Position numbers and translations under genes: made by a program. This document shows positions 48,993 to 57,851 of a stretch of 64,000 nt of DNA, in pieces; within the stretch, counting starts at the first letter, position 1, and each line of letters begins with the position of its first letter. The stretch covers positions 992,001-1,056,000 of the forward strand of contig OZ241886.1 of the NCBI GenBank assembly GCA_965203375.1. The letters are read 5' to 3'. Source of the DNA: CATQHS01 sp965203375. Lineage in GTDB: Bacteria > Actinomycetota > Acidimicrobiia > Acidimicrobiales > Aldehydirespiratoraceae. Below the pieces are notes generated by a model. That model was not told the DNA's origin, did no database searches, and saw only the letters and a list, made by a program, of their open reading frames with translations.

Positions 48993-49193
48993 ATGAGCTA
49001 CAAACCACCATTTACCTCCGAATCTCGCAAGAAAGAGGGAAGTCTCCATGAACGCGCTGCTCGTGCGCGTAAGGCTCGTGAAGATGCGGCAGAACGCGTT
49101 GCTCGCCGTTATGCTGACATCAAGCCGTGCAAAGGCAAGTTGAGAACTGGTGACGAGATGGATCTACAGTTCGATTGGCCCGATACTCTCTGA
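48993..49193 (+). CDS. small basic hypothetical protein, 66 aa
   Basis: A charged helical protein (ERAARARKAREDAAERVARR) ending in an acidic MDLQFDWPDTL tail. It lies 55 bases downstream of the methylase-HNH gene on the same strand, with lower GC than the core genes. No family recognised. It could be a small regulator or antitoxin for the restriction protein; nothing proves that. Confidence 0.45.
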   Translation: MSYKPPFTSESRKKEGSLHERAARARKAREDAAERVARRYADIKPCKGKLRTGDEMDLQFDWPDTL

Positions 49194-49235
49194 ATGAACA
49201 ACGGCGGCTGCTGCATGGCCGTAGTCGCTAAGGCG

Positions 49236-50459
49236 TCACTGGTCGTTGGGCAGCGGGAGGTGGATGGTGAAGGTTGAGCCTTCTCCCTCTCGGGAGTCGA
49301 CTTCTAGCTTGCCGCCGTGGTTTAGGACGGCGTGGCGGACTATGGCCAGGCCCAGGCCGGTGCCGCCGGTCAGGCGGCTGCGGGCCTTGTCCACCCGGTA
49401 GAACCGCTCGAAGATCCGGTCCTGCTCGGGGCGGGGGATGCCGATCCCGTGGTCGCGCACGCTCACCGTCACCCCGCCGTCGTGGCGGGCGACCTCCAGC
49501 TCCACCGTCCCGCCCGGCTCGCTGAACTTCACCGCGTTGTCGAGCAGGTTGAACACCGCCGACTCGAGCTGCACCGGCGATCCCCGCATCGGCGCCGAGG
49601 ACGCCGGGTCGGGGGCCCGCACCTCCACCCGGCGCTGGCCCGCGGCCTCGGAGATGCGCTCGACCGCCCCGGCCACCACCGCCCCCACGTCCACCGGCTC
49701 GTCCAAAGGCGCCTCCCCCTCGACGTAGCTGAGGACCATCAGGTCGTCGATGGTGCGGGCCACCCGCTGAGCCTCCTCCCGGATGCGGCTGACCAGAGCC
49801 TCATCGTCGCCCGACGACTCGGCTCCCAGAGCCTCGGCCAGCAGGCTCAGAGCCCCCACGGGGGTCTTGAGCTCGTGGCTCAGGTTGGCCACGAAATCCC
49901 GGCGAACCGCGTCGGTGCGCTGCTGGTCGGTGACGTCGTACACACAGGCCACCGCCCCCAGCACCGCTCCCGCCCCCGGCTCGGGCTCTTCGCCGGCCTC
50001 GACGACGGGCGCGGCCTCCACGTGATAGGCGCGGCGGGGATGGGTGGCCAGCTCCACGCTCTGGGCCCCGGCCTCGCCCGCCCGGGCCCGCTCCAACAAC
50101 TCGGCGACCGCCCGGCTCACCAGCGCCTCCTCGTGGCGGGCGGCGGCGAAGGCGGCCGCGGCCCGGTTGCGGGCCACCACCTCACCGCCCCGGTCGCATA
50201 CCACGATCCCGGTCTCCAGCTCGTCGAGGACGGCCCGGAGGCGGCGCAGGTCGAGCCTCGTCGCCGCAGCATCCGACTCGGCCCGCTCCCTTTGCCGCCG
50301 GGATCTGGCCAAGGCCCGGGTCAGCGAACCCGACCCGGTTGCCTCGGGGTCCGCCGAGGCGATCGCCGCCCGCACCCGGACGTGATAGAGGGCCAGGCCG
50401 ATCACCGCTCCCACCGCCAGGGCGGCTGCGGCGACCAGCGCGGTCATGGCGCCGGGCAA
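49236..50459 (-). CDS. sensor histidine kinase of the phosphate regulon (SenX3/PhoR-like)
   Basis: A 407-aa kinase with one N-terminal membrane segment (about 6-25), a degenerate PAS-like region (80-175), a HisKA dimerisation box FVANLSHELKTP with the phospho-acceptor His195, and a complete HATPase domain (LLDNAVKFSEPGG, DHGIGIP, GTGLGLAIV). It is the last gene of the pst-phoU operon, which points to phosphate sensing. The matching response regulator is not in the window. An ATG four codons in (50447) is an alternative start. Confidence 0.87.
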   Translation of the reverse strand: MPGAMTALVAAAALAVGAVIGLALYHVRVRAAIASADPEATGSGSLTRALARSRRQRERAESDAAATRLDLRRLRAVLDELETGIVVCDRGGEVVARNRAAAAFAAARHEEALVSRAVAELLERARAGEAGAQSVELATHPRRAYHVEAAPVVEAGEEPEPGAGAVLGAVACVYDVTDQQRTDAVRRDFVANLSHELKTPVGALSLLAEALGAESSGDDEALVSRIREEAQRVARTIDDLMVLSYVEGEAPLDEPVDVGAVVAGAVERISEAAGQRRVEVRAPDPASSAPMRGSPVQLESAVFNLLDNAVKFSEPGGTVELEVARHDGGVTVSVRDHGIGIPRPEQDRIFERFYRVDKARSRLTGGTGLGLAIVRHAVLNHGGKLEVDSREGEGSTFTIHLPLPNDQ

Positions 50460-50493
50460 ACCCCCGCGCCGCCCCGTCCGCCGAGAGCGGCCT

Positions 50494-51213
50494 TCAAGTC
50501 GGGTCCTCTGAGAGCTGGCGGCGCCGGCGCTCGTGCTCGCGGGCCGCCCCGGCGTGCTCCTGCTTCCAGCCGGTGACCAGGTAGCGCACCCGCTCCCCGA
50601 TGTTCACCGCGTGGTCGCCGATCCGCTCGTAGTAGCGGGCCACCAGAGCGAGCTGCACCGCGGGCTGGAGGTCGAGCCCCCCCTCGCCCCGCTGCTCCAG
50701 CAGCACCTGCACGAAGGCGGCGTGGAGGGTGTCGAGCCGGTCGTCGATGTCGTCGAGGGCCGAGGCCAGCCCCTCGTCCTCGTCCACGTAGGCGTCCACC
50801 CCCAGCCGGGTCAGGCGCAGCGCCTCGTCGCTCATCTCCGCGATCAGCCCCCGGACCCGGGGCGAGAACTCGGTCCCGAACACCCGCCGGGTGCCCTTGC
50901 AGATGTTGCAGGCCAGGTCGCCGATGCGCTCCAGCTCCGCCGTTATCCACAGGGCGGCCAGGATGCGGCGCAGGTCGATGGCCATGGGCTGCTGGAGGGC
51001 GAGCAGCAACTGGCAGTTCTCCTCGATCTCCACCGAGGCGGCGTCGAGCCGGTCGTCGGCGTCGATGATCTCCTGGGCCGCCACCAGGTCGCTGTCGAGC
51101 AGGGCCTGGGTGGCCCGGGCCCCGGCCTCGGTGGCCGAGGCGGCCAACTGGATGATCTGGTCGCGGACCGAGTCGAGGTTCTCGTGGAACGTCCTGCGGG
51201 TCTCTTCGGTCAT
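50494..51213 (-). CDS. phoU: PhoU, phosphate transport regulator
   Basis: A 239-aa helical protein made of two PhoU repeats, recognisable by LERIGDLACNICK in the first half and YYERIGDHAVNIGERV in the second, the metal-binding motifs of the family. PhoU links the Pst transporter to the histidine kinase and keeps the regulon off when phosphate is ample. It follows pstB and precedes the kinase, all on the minus strand. A charged Arg/Glu-rich tail extends past the usual end. Confidence 0.95.
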   Translation of the reverse strand: MTEETRRTFHENLDSVRDQIIQLAASATEAGARATQALLDSDLVAAQEIIDADDRLDAASVEIEENCQLLLALQQPMAIDLRRILAALWITAELERIGDLACNICKGTRRVFGTEFSPRVRGLIAEMSDEALRLTRLGVDAYVDEDEGLASALDDIDDRLDTLHAAFVQVLLEQRGEGGLDLQPAVQLALVARYYERIGDHAVNIGERVRYLVTGWKQEHAGAAREHERRRRQLSEDPT

Positions 51214-51240
51214 CGTGGTCTCACAGTCGGGGGTATGGGA

Positions 51241-52209
51241 CTAGCCGAACCGGCCGGTCACGTAGTTCTCGGTCCGCTCGTCGGACGGGTTGGAGAAGAT
51301 GGTCTTGGTGTGGTCGCACTCCACCAGGATGCCGGTGCGGGTGTCGTTCTCGGAGTGGACCTCGGCGGTGAAGAAGGCGGTCATGTCGCTCACCCTGGCT
51401 GCCTGCTGCATGTTGTGGGTGACGATGACGATGGTGTACTCCCGCTTGATCTCCTGCATGAGGTCCTCGATCCGGGCGGTGGCGATGGGGTCGAGGGCCG
51501 AGCAGGGCTCGTCCATCAGCAGCACGTCGGGGTCCACCGCGATGGCCCGGGCGATGCACAGCCGCTGCTGCTGGCCGCCCGACAGCCCCAGGGCGGAGTC
51601 GCCCAGGCGGTCCTTCACCTCGTCCCACAGCGCCGCCTTGGTGAGCGAGTTCTCCACCACCTCGTCGAGGCCCTTGCGCTGGCCCGCCACCCGGGGCCCG
51701 TAGGCGACGTTGTCGTAGATCGACTTGGGGAACGGGTTGGGCTTCTGGAACACCATGCCGATGCGGCGGCGCACCTCCACCGGGTCCACCCGCTCGTCGT
51801 AGAGGTCCAGTCCGTGGTATTCGATGTCGCCGGTGACCCTGGCCCCCTCGATCAGGTCGTTCATGCGGTTGTAGCAGCGCAGCACCGTGGTCTTGCCGCA
51901 CCCCGACGGGCCGATGAGCGCGGTGATCTCGTGCTGGCACACGTCGAAGGTGACGTCTCGCACCGCCCGGAACTGGCCGTAGTAGACGTTCAGGTCGCGG
52001 GTGCAAAAGACGATGCGCCGGCCGGGGTCCGCCGCCGGCGGCTCGGCGGCTGCGACCGCGGCGGCGGATGCGACGACCTCGGGCCCGGCCGTGACGACCG
52101 GCTCGGCGGCGGTCCCGGCCGCGGCAGGGGCCTCGGCGGCTGCGGGCCCGGCGGCAGGCGGCTCGGCCGCGGTCGGCTCGACGGTGGTGGTGTCGGCGGC
52201 GTCGGTCAC
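51241..52209 (-). CDS. pstB: PstB, phosphate ABC transporter ATPase
   Basis: PstB powers high-affinity phosphate import. The 322-aa product has Walker A GPSGCGKTT, signature LSGGQQQR and Walker B VLLMDEPCSALDP. It is about 60 residues longer than usual because of an N-terminal Ala/Glu/Pro/Thr-rich segment of low complexity before DLNVYYGQF. A shorter start would remove that segment, but no clear ATG/GTG with a good binding site is evident there. It lies between pstA and phoU. Confidence 0.95.
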   Translation of the reverse strand: MTDAADTTTVEPTAAEPPAAGPAAAEAPAAAGTAAEPVVTAGPEVVASAAAVAAAEPPAADPGRRIVFCTRDLNVYYGQFRAVRDVTFDVCQHEITALIGPSGCGKTTVLRCYNRMNDLIEGARVTGDIEYHGLDLYDERVDPVEVRRRIGMVFQKPNPFPKSIYDNVAYGPRVAGQRKGLDEVVENSLTKAALWDEVKDRLGDSALGLSGGQQQRLCIARAIAVDPDVLLMDEPCSALDPIATARIEDLMQEIKREYTIVIVTHNMQQAARVSDMTAFFTAEVHSENDTRTGILVECDHTKTIFSNPSDERTENYVTGRFG

Positions 52210-52216
52210 GGCGGTC

Positions 52217-53179
52217 TCAGCCTCTCTTCTTCTCGAACCGGTTGCGCAGCCCGATGGCCGCCGAGTTCATTATCAGCACGAACACCAGCAGCACCACTAT
52301 GGCCCCGGCGGCCGCGGCCGCGAACCCCACGTCGCGGCCCGACTGCTGAGTCCAGCTCGTTATGACTATGGGCAGCGCGGTGAAGCGCTCGGTGAGGGCG
52401 CCCACGTCGAGCAGGGCCGGGTTGTCGCCCAGCCGGCCGGTGACCGCGCCCACCAGGATCAGCGGCGCGGCCTCGCCCACCGCCCGGGCCATCGACAGCA
52501 GGGTGCCGGTGAAGATGCCGGGGGCGGCGTAGGGCAGGACCTGGGTGCGGATCATCTCCCAGCGGGTGGCCCCCACCCCGTAGGCCCCCTCCCGCAGCTC
52601 GTTGGGCACGGCCCGGAACGCCTCGCCGGAGGTGATGATCACGATGGGCAGCACCAGCACGGCCAGGGTGATCCCCGCCGACAGGGTGGAGCGCCCGCCG
52701 GTCAGCCGGTCGAGCCCGAAGAGGTCGCCGTTCACCAGAATGGCCAGGCCCAGCAGCCCGTACACCACCGACGGCACCCCGGCCAGGTTGCGGATGTTGA
52801 CCTCCACGAAGGAGGTGAACCGGTTGCGGGGGGCGTACTCCTCCAGGTAGATGGCCGCCCCGATCCCGGTGGGGAAGGCGAGCACGGCCACGATGACGGC
52901 GATCCACAGCGAGCCGTAGATGCCCTGGTTGACCCCCAGCCCGCCGTCGCTGGAGCGGGACCGCAGGGTGCCGGACAAGAAGTCGCCGAGGCGGCCGCCG
53001 ATCTGGGCCCAACTGTCGGTGAGCACGGTGACCAGAAGGACGGCCAGGATCAGCAGGGTCAGCACCAGGGCGCTCTGCAGCAGGCTCTTGAACAGCGCCC
53101 CCCGGACGTCGACCCGCCGGCTGCGGATCGAGTCGGCGATGGCCGAGCGGGCCCGGTCGTCCATCAGGCGGCTGACCAT
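52217..53179 (-). CDS. pstA: PstA, phosphate ABC transporter permease
   Basis: A 320-aa inner-membrane permease with about six transmembrane segments. The cytoplasmic EAA loop is visible as ELREGAYGVGATRWEMIRTQVLP, followed by the family end RNRFEKKRG. It pairs with PstC to form the channel. The gene follows pstC by 24 bases. The N-terminal ~30 residues are charged and cytoplasmic. Confidence 0.95.
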   Translation of the reverse strand: MVSRLMDDRARSAIADSIRSRRVDVRGALFKSLLQSALVLTLLILAVLLVTVLTDSWAQIGGRLGDFLSGTLRSRSSDGGLGVNQGIYGSLWIAVIVAVLAFPTGIGAAIYLEEYAPRNRFTSFVEVNIRNLAGVPSVVYGLLGLAILVNGDLFGLDRLTGGRSTLSAGITLAVLVLPIVIITSGEAFRAVPNELREGAYGVGATRWEMIRTQVLPYAAPGIFTGTLLSMARAVGEAAPLILVGAVTGRLGDNPALLDVGALTERFTALPIVITSWTQQSGRDVGFAAAAAGAIVVLLVFVLIMNSAAIGLRNRFEKKRG

Positions 53180-53203
53180 CGGCGCCCGGACCCCCTGCCC
53201 CGC

Positions 53204-54352
53204 CTAGTACTGCTCGCGCACCCGGTCCACGAACCGGGCGGCCACGATGTTGAGGCCCAGGGTGATGGCGAACAGCAGCAGGCCCACGAAGTAGAGGCTC
53301 TGGAAGGTGAGGCCCTCGCCCACCACGCTGTCGGTGCCCGAGGCCAGCGACGCCATGGCCGCGGTCATGGTGAGCCCGCCCTCGAAGGGGGAGTCGGTGT
53401 AGCGGGCCGCGTCGGCCGCCCCGCCGGCCATGAACACCACCATGGTCTCGCCGATGGCCCGAGAGGTGGCCACTATGAAGGCGGCCACGATGCCCGATAT
53501 GGCCGCCGGCACCACCACCTTGGTGGCGGTGGCCATCTTGCGGGCCCCCAGCCCGGCCGAGGCCTCCCGCAGGTGCTCGGGCACCGCGGCCATGGAGTCC
53601 TCCGACACCGAGGCCACCAGCGGGATGGTGAGCAGGCCCACCCCGATGCCGGCCGCGGCCAGCGACCCGGCCCGGGCGGGGGCGAAGTCGCCCAGCAGGC
53701 TCAGCAGCCAGAACAGGTAGCCCGCCCCGATGGCGGCGAGCAGGGCCGCGGCGCCCACTGCGCCGATGAGGGCCGACGAGTCGCCCGACCCGTCCCGGTA
53801 GCGCTTCAGCCGGGTCCAGGCGAAGAACCCGGCCAGCGCCGCGTAGAGCCCCAGCACGGCCAGGCCCGCTGTCAGCAGGGCGGGCTTGCCGATCCGGCCC
53901 ACCACGTTGGGGGCGATCCAGGTGAGGGCGAAGAACCCCAGCACCACCGACGGGATGCCGGCCAGGATCTCCAACACCGGCTTCACCCAGGCCCGCACCC
54001 CGGACCGGGCGTACTCCGACAGGTACACCGCCGCCCCCAGGCCGATGGGCCCGGCCACCACCATGGCGATGGCGGTGACGATCACCGTGGGCACCACGAT
54101 GGTGGGTATGTCGTAGATGCCCCGGCGGGGGAACCATCCGGCCTGGCCCCAGGTCTCCGACCAGATCACCCCGGTGATGAACGTCCACGCCTCCCGGAAC
54201 AGGCTCAGCAGGATCAGGGCGCTGACCACCACCGACACCAGGGCGGCCAGCAGCAGGGTCCAGCGGACGACAACCTCACGGCGCCGCCTCCCCCTCGAAA
54301 TGCGCAGCGTTGCGAGGGTGGGGGCGCCGCCGATGGGGCTCGCGTCGGTCAC
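53204..54352 (-). CDS. pstC: PstC, phosphate ABC transporter permease
   Basis: A 382-aa permease with an EAA-type loop LREASAGLGARKMATATKVV and at least seven hydrophobic segments. It is longer than most PstC proteins because of an additional membrane-rich section (about 125-185), including a YRDGSGDSSALIG loop. It is separated from pstS by a 226-base repeat-rich spacer, which may lower expression of the permease genes relative to the binding protein. Confidence 0.93.
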   Translation of the reverse strand: MTDASPIGGAPTLATLRISRGRRRREVVVRWTLLLAALVSVVVSALILLSLFREAWTFITGVIWSETWGQAGWFPRRGIYDIPTIVVPTVIVTAIAMVVAGPIGLGAAVYLSEYARSGVRAWVKPVLEILAGIPSVVLGFFALTWIAPNVVGRIGKPALLTAGLAVLGLYAALAGFFAWTRLKRYRDGSGDSSALIGAVGAAALLAAIGAGYLFWLLSLLGDFAPARAGSLAAAGIGVGLLTIPLVASVSEDSMAAVPEHLREASAGLGARKMATATKVVVPAAISGIVAAFIVATSRAIGETMVVFMAGGAADAARYTDSPFEGGLTMTAAMASLASGTDSVVGEGLTFQSLYFVGLLLFAITLGLNIVAARFVDRVREQY

Positions 54353-54378
54353 GGCCGCGAAACCTACCGCAGCCGCCG

Positions 54379-54578
54379 CTCAGCCGATGGATGGTCTGAG
54401 CGCATCGGCGGGGGCGTTCGGCTCAGCCGTTTGCCCGCATCGGCGTGGTGTCTGCTGGTGGCAGACGGGCGCATCGGCGGGGGCGTTCGGCTCAGCCGTT
54501 TGGCGGCATCGGCGGGGTGTTTGCCGACGGCTGACGGGCGCCTCGGCGGGGCGTCTGCCGGCCCATCGGCGGGGCTGC
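54379..54578 (-). repeat. tandem repeats between pstC and pstS
   Basis: Several imperfect copies of a unit containing CGCATCGGCGGGGG and GTTCGGCTCAGCCGTTT follow one another at 54398-54570, with a period of about 69 bases and shorter GCATCGGCGG sub-repeats inside. The units can form hairpins (GGCTCAGCC). They occupy most of the pstS-pstC gap and could act as a processing or attenuation site, but I see no gene. No constant spacers, so not CRISPR. Confidence 0.65.
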
Positions 54579-55580
54579 TCAACTGAGGGTCTCCATGGAG
54601 CTCCAGCGGGCCTGGGTCTCGTCCTGGCCGGCGTCGGTGAGGGGCACGTAGCCGACCTCGCCCACCGCCTGGGCGAGTCCATCGGTGACATAGAAATCGA
54701 CGTAGGCGGCCAGGGCCGGGTTGGCCGCGGCCGCATCGGCGTTCACGTAGATCCACAGGTCCCGGCTGATCGGATACTCGTTGGAGGCGATGGAGTCCGG
54801 GGTGGGCTCGACGCAGTCGCCGTCGCCGCCGTCCACGGGGATGAGCCGCACGTCGGCGGCGTTGACGGCGAAGGCGAAGCCCACCCAGCCCAGGCTGGTG
54901 TCGCTGGACTGGATGCCCTGGAGGATGACGTTGTCGTCGCCCGAGGGGCTGTAGTCGGTGCGGGTGGTGGCCTCGAGGCCCTGCTCCTCGGCCAGGTCCT
55001 CGAAGACGATCTCCACGAACGAGTCGAAGGTGCCGGACTCCTCGCCCGGACCGAACACGTCGAGGGCGGCGTCGGGCAGGCCCGGCGAGGCCTCGGCCCA
55101 GGTCTCGGCGCCCTCGCCGGCCGGGCCGATGAGGGCGAACAACTGCTCGAAGCTCAGGCACTCCACCGCGGTGTTGGCCGCGCTGGTCATGACGGCGATG
55201 CCGTCCACGCCCACCTTGAGCTCGACGATGTTGTCGATCCCGTTCTCGAAGCAGGACTCCTTCTCCGAGTCCTTGATCTGGCGGGAGGCGTCGGAGATGT
55301 CGGTCTCGCCCTCGCAGAACAGCTTGAACCCGTCGCCGGTGCCGGGGCCGTCGACCGTGACCGAAACGTCGGGGGCCATGTCCTCGAACAACTCGGCCAC
55401 CCGGATCGAGATCGGCTCCACCGTCGAAGACCCCGAGATGGTGACGCTGCCCGACACGGCGGCGGATTCGGACGCGCTCTCGCCGCCGCTGGATGAGCTG
55501 CCGCCGCAGGCTGCGGCCATCAGCAGGAAGCTCGCACCGATGGCCGGCAGCACCAGACGCCGGTGCCATGACTTGCGCAT
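54579..55580 (-). CDS. pstS: PstS, phosphate-binding lipoprotein
   Basis: PstS captures phosphate outside the membrane for PstCAB. The 333-aa product starts MRKSWHRRLVLPAIG and has a lipobox ending at Cys25 (MAAACGG), so it is lipid-anchored. The binding core has SGSSTVEPIS and VDGPGTGDGFKLFCEGETDIS, as in the family. The start was placed at the ATG (55578-55580) because AAGGAGGG lies eight bases upstream; an upstream start would spoil the signal peptide. First gene of the pst operon, downstream of a likely PhoP box. Confidence 0.95.
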   Translation of the reverse strand: MRKSWHRRLVLPAIGASFLLMAAACGGSSSSGGESASESAAVSGSVTISGSSTVEPISIRVAELFEDMAPDVSVTVDGPGTGDGFKLFCEGETDISDASRQIKDSEKESCFENGIDNIVELKVGVDGIAVMTSAANTAVECLSFEQLFALIGPAGEGAETWAEASPGLPDAALDVFGPGEESGTFDSFVEIVFEDLAEEQGLEATTRTDYSPSGDDNVILQGIQSSDTSLGWVGFAFAVNAADVRLIPVDGGDGDCVEPTPDSIASNEYPISRDLWIYVNADAAAANPALAAYVDFYVTDGLAQAVGEVGYVPLTDAGQDETQARWSSMETLS

Positions 55581-55715
55581 TAAGGATCCCTCCTTTGGGG
55601 AACGGGCAATTGACATGTCGATCGCCTCGCCAAGGCGGCGGGCCCGCATTCGCGAACCTGTGAGGCACCATAGAAGGCCCAGGTTTCCGGCAATTCAGAG
55701 TCTTCTGAACCGCCG

Positions 55716-55742
55716 GTTAATAAGAGTGAACACCCGGTGAAC
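55716..55742 (-). promoter_or_regulatory. candidate PhoP box upstream of pstS
   Basis: On the minus strand GTTCACCGGGT is followed at once by GTTCACTCTTA and then by a weaker TTAACC unit, i.e. direct repeats with an 11-base period. This is the arrangement of PHO boxes (GTTCACC repeats) bound by PhoP in Streptomyces and relatives. It lies about 136 bases upstream of the pstS start and matches the expected control of a phosphate operon. Confidence 0.75.
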
Positions 55743-55774
55743 AATGCCGCCCGGGCCGCCGGGGCCCCCAGATC

Positions 55775-55945
55775 TGGCCCTCAGGCCAGCCCGACCAGTA
55801 GTTCCTCTAGGGCGGCTGGCGTCGCGCCCTCAGGCCAAGGCCGGCGAGCAGTTCTTCTAGGTGCCTGGCGTCGGTCTCAGGCTAGGTCGGCCAATAGTTC
55901 TTCTAGGTGCCTGGCGTCGGTCTCAGGCTAGGTCGGCCAATAGCT
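55775..55945 (-). repeat. tandem degenerate copies of the 3' end of the first selenoprotein gene
   Basis: Four copies of a ~45-60-base unit lie downstream of and include the gene's own end. Each has TCAGGC followed by AGTTCTTCTAGG or a close variant; the two nearest the gene are almost identical. They translate as Glu-Glu-Leu-Leu-x-x-Leu endings. Slippage or recombination has copied the terminal codons into the spacer toward the PhoP box. Confidence 0.65.
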
Positions 55946-56663
55946 CTTCTACGTAGTTCTCGTCGAGGCGGTAGAAGCGCTCGCCTACCCGGTTGCCGTT
56001 GGGGTCGAGCAGCCAGAGGTCGGAGTTGCGCTGGACGCCGTAGTGGCGCCACGACTCCGAGGTGGGGTCCCACAGCATGGTGAAGGTGGTGCCGGTGCCG
56101 GTGACGAAGCTCTGGGCCAAGTCCAAGTCGTCCTGGGCGCCGACGCCGATGACGGTGAGCCGGTGGGCGTTGTCTCGAGCGAACTGCTCGAGGATCGGGG
56201 CTTCGCCCCGGCAGATCGGTCAATGCGGGGCCCAGAACCAAAGCAGCAGCGGCTTGTCGCCGGTCACCAGCGACGCCAGCCGGACCCCCGTCCCGGAGGC
56301 CACATTGACCATCTCCAAGTCGGGCACATCGGCGGACACCGCCACCGCAGCGCCGTTGGCGCTGGCACTCTCGCCGCTGGCCCCTTCGCTGACGGGCTCG
56401 GCGGGTGCCTGAGACTCGGTGGCTGCACCCGTCTCAGCCGGTGCCGTCGTCGGACTTGAGTCCGCCCCACCGTCTGCCGTTGCTGAAGAGCCGTCGGCGG
56501 CGTCCGCTCCTTCCGTCGTCGACCCGCCGCCACAGCCCCCCGCGGCCAGCGCGACGGCGATCAGCCCGCCGACGACGAGCCAGCGGCGCCGCGCCTGTCC
56601 ATCCCGGAGCGGTCGGATGCCGACAACATCAGAGGATCGGGCAACATCGGGGTATCGGCCCAT
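55923..56663 (-). CDS. thioredoxin-like lipoprotein with in-frame TGA at the CxxC site (selenoprotein 1)
   Basis: Read through the TGA at 56220-56222, the gene encodes 246 residues: an N-terminal hydrophobic export segment ending in GGC, a Ser/Ala/Glu-rich linker, and a TlpA-like thioredoxin domain. The TGA is at codon 148 in LLWFWAPH-U-PICRGEAP, exactly the first Cys of the usual WCxxC, leaving U148-P-I-C151. Coding continues in frame (LTVIGVGAQDDLDLAQSF, then YGVQRNSDLWLLDPNG). A CGGGGC-GAA-GCCCCG hairpin lies just after the TGA. ATG 56663 is conserved in the paralogue; GTG 56669 is an alternative. Confidence 0.82.
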
Positions 56664-56691
56664 CGGCACCGAGCCTACTGGGGGCCGGGCT

Positions 56692-57828
56692 TCAGGCCAG
56701 GCCGGCCAGTAGCTCTTCTACGTAGGTCTTGTCGAGGCGGTAGAAGCGCTTGCCTACTCGGTTGCCGTTGGGGTCGAGCAGCCAAAAATCGGAGTTGCGC
56801 TGGACGCCGTAGTGGCGCCAGGACTCGTAGGTCGAGTCCCACAGCATGGTGAAGGTTGTGCCGGTGCCCGTCACGAAGTTTTGGGCTAGGGCCAGGTCGT
56901 CTTGGGCGCCGACGCCGATGACGGTGAGCCGATGGGCGTTGTCTCGAGCGAACTGCTCGAGAATCGGGGCTTCGCCCCGGCAGATCGGTCAATGCGGGAC
57001 CCAGAACCACAACAGCAGCGGTGTATCGCCGGTCACCAGCGACACGAGCCGGACGTTGCTGCCGGAGGCCACGTCGATCAGTTCCAAGTCGGGAACGTCG
57101 GCGGACACCGCCACCGCGGAGTCCGTCTCGGCGGCGGCTTCGTCGTCGATTTCGCCGCCGGAGTCCTCGGGGGCTTCCGTCTCGGCGGCGGGGCCGCTGT
57201 CGGGTGCGTCAGCGCCAGAACCTTCGGGGCCGGGAGGTTCCGACCCCGACGTGGTCTGTTCAGAGGCGGGCTCTTCGGGGTCGGCGCCGTCGTCCGCGGC
57301 GGGCTCTTCGGGGGCTTCCGTCTCAGCGGCCGGACTGGGGCCGGGCTCCTCGGCGGCGGGTTCTTCGGGGTTCGGGGCTGCCGTCACGGTGGCGGTACTC
57401 GTGTCGGCAGCGGGTTCTTCAGGAGCGGTGGCCGCTGGCGCGGGGCTGGAATCTTCGGGTGCGGTCTCCGGTGTCGGACTGGTCACCTCGGCACCTGAGT
57501 CCTCCGGGGCCGTGGTCGTCGTCTCGGCGCCGGTTCCGCCGTCGGTGCCTGAGTCTTCGGGAGCGGTGGCCGCCGGCGCGGTGCCGGTCTCGCCGGCCGG
57601 GGCAGTCGTCGTCGGCTGGCTGGGCGCCGCCTCGTCGGAGGACGACTCGGACGGAACCGAAGGGCTCCCGGCCGTCTCCTCCGGGCTCGATCCCGACCCG
57701 CAAGCAGCCGCGACCAGCACGGCGGCAATCAGCGCGCCGACGGCAGACCGCCGCCGGGCCCACCCGGCACGGGACGATCGGATGTCGGCAATGTAAGCAG
57801 ATCGAGCAACATCGGAGTATCGACCCAT
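56692..57828 (-). CDS. thioredoxin-like lipoprotein with in-frame TGA at the CxxC site (selenoprotein 2)
   Basis: A paralogue of the downstream gene, 378 residues when the TGA at 56989-56991 (codon 280) is read through: LLWFWVPH-U-PICRGEAP. The thioredoxin domain is almost identical to copy 1, and the same hairpin follows the TGA. It has a lipobox-like VAAACGS near residue 43 and then a linker of about 190 Ser/Pro/Glu/Ala-rich residues, much longer than in copy 1. Tandem duplication is evident from shared upstream and coding sequence. GTG 57855, overlapping the previous stop, is an alternative start. Confidence 0.82.
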
Positions 57829-57851
57829 CGGTGCCGAGCCTACCTTTGCAC

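Noticed and set aside
50533..52365. 610-codon plus-strand frame across phoU and pstB
   Set aside because: Antisense shadow of two well-supported genes; Val/Gly/Leu-biased composition typical of complement strands.
52206..54188. 660-codon minus-strand frame across pstA and pstC
   Set aside because: Same strand but a different frame from two clear permease genes; the translation is Gly/Arg/His low complexity.
54379..54578. possible CRISPR array
   Set aside because: Repeats are contiguous and imperfect, with no unique spacers and no cas genes nearby.
56220..56669. reading the first thioredoxin gene as ending at the TGA
   Set aside because: A 149-residue protein would lose the whole catalytic domain, while the same frame continues with conserved thioredoxin sequence in both paralogues.
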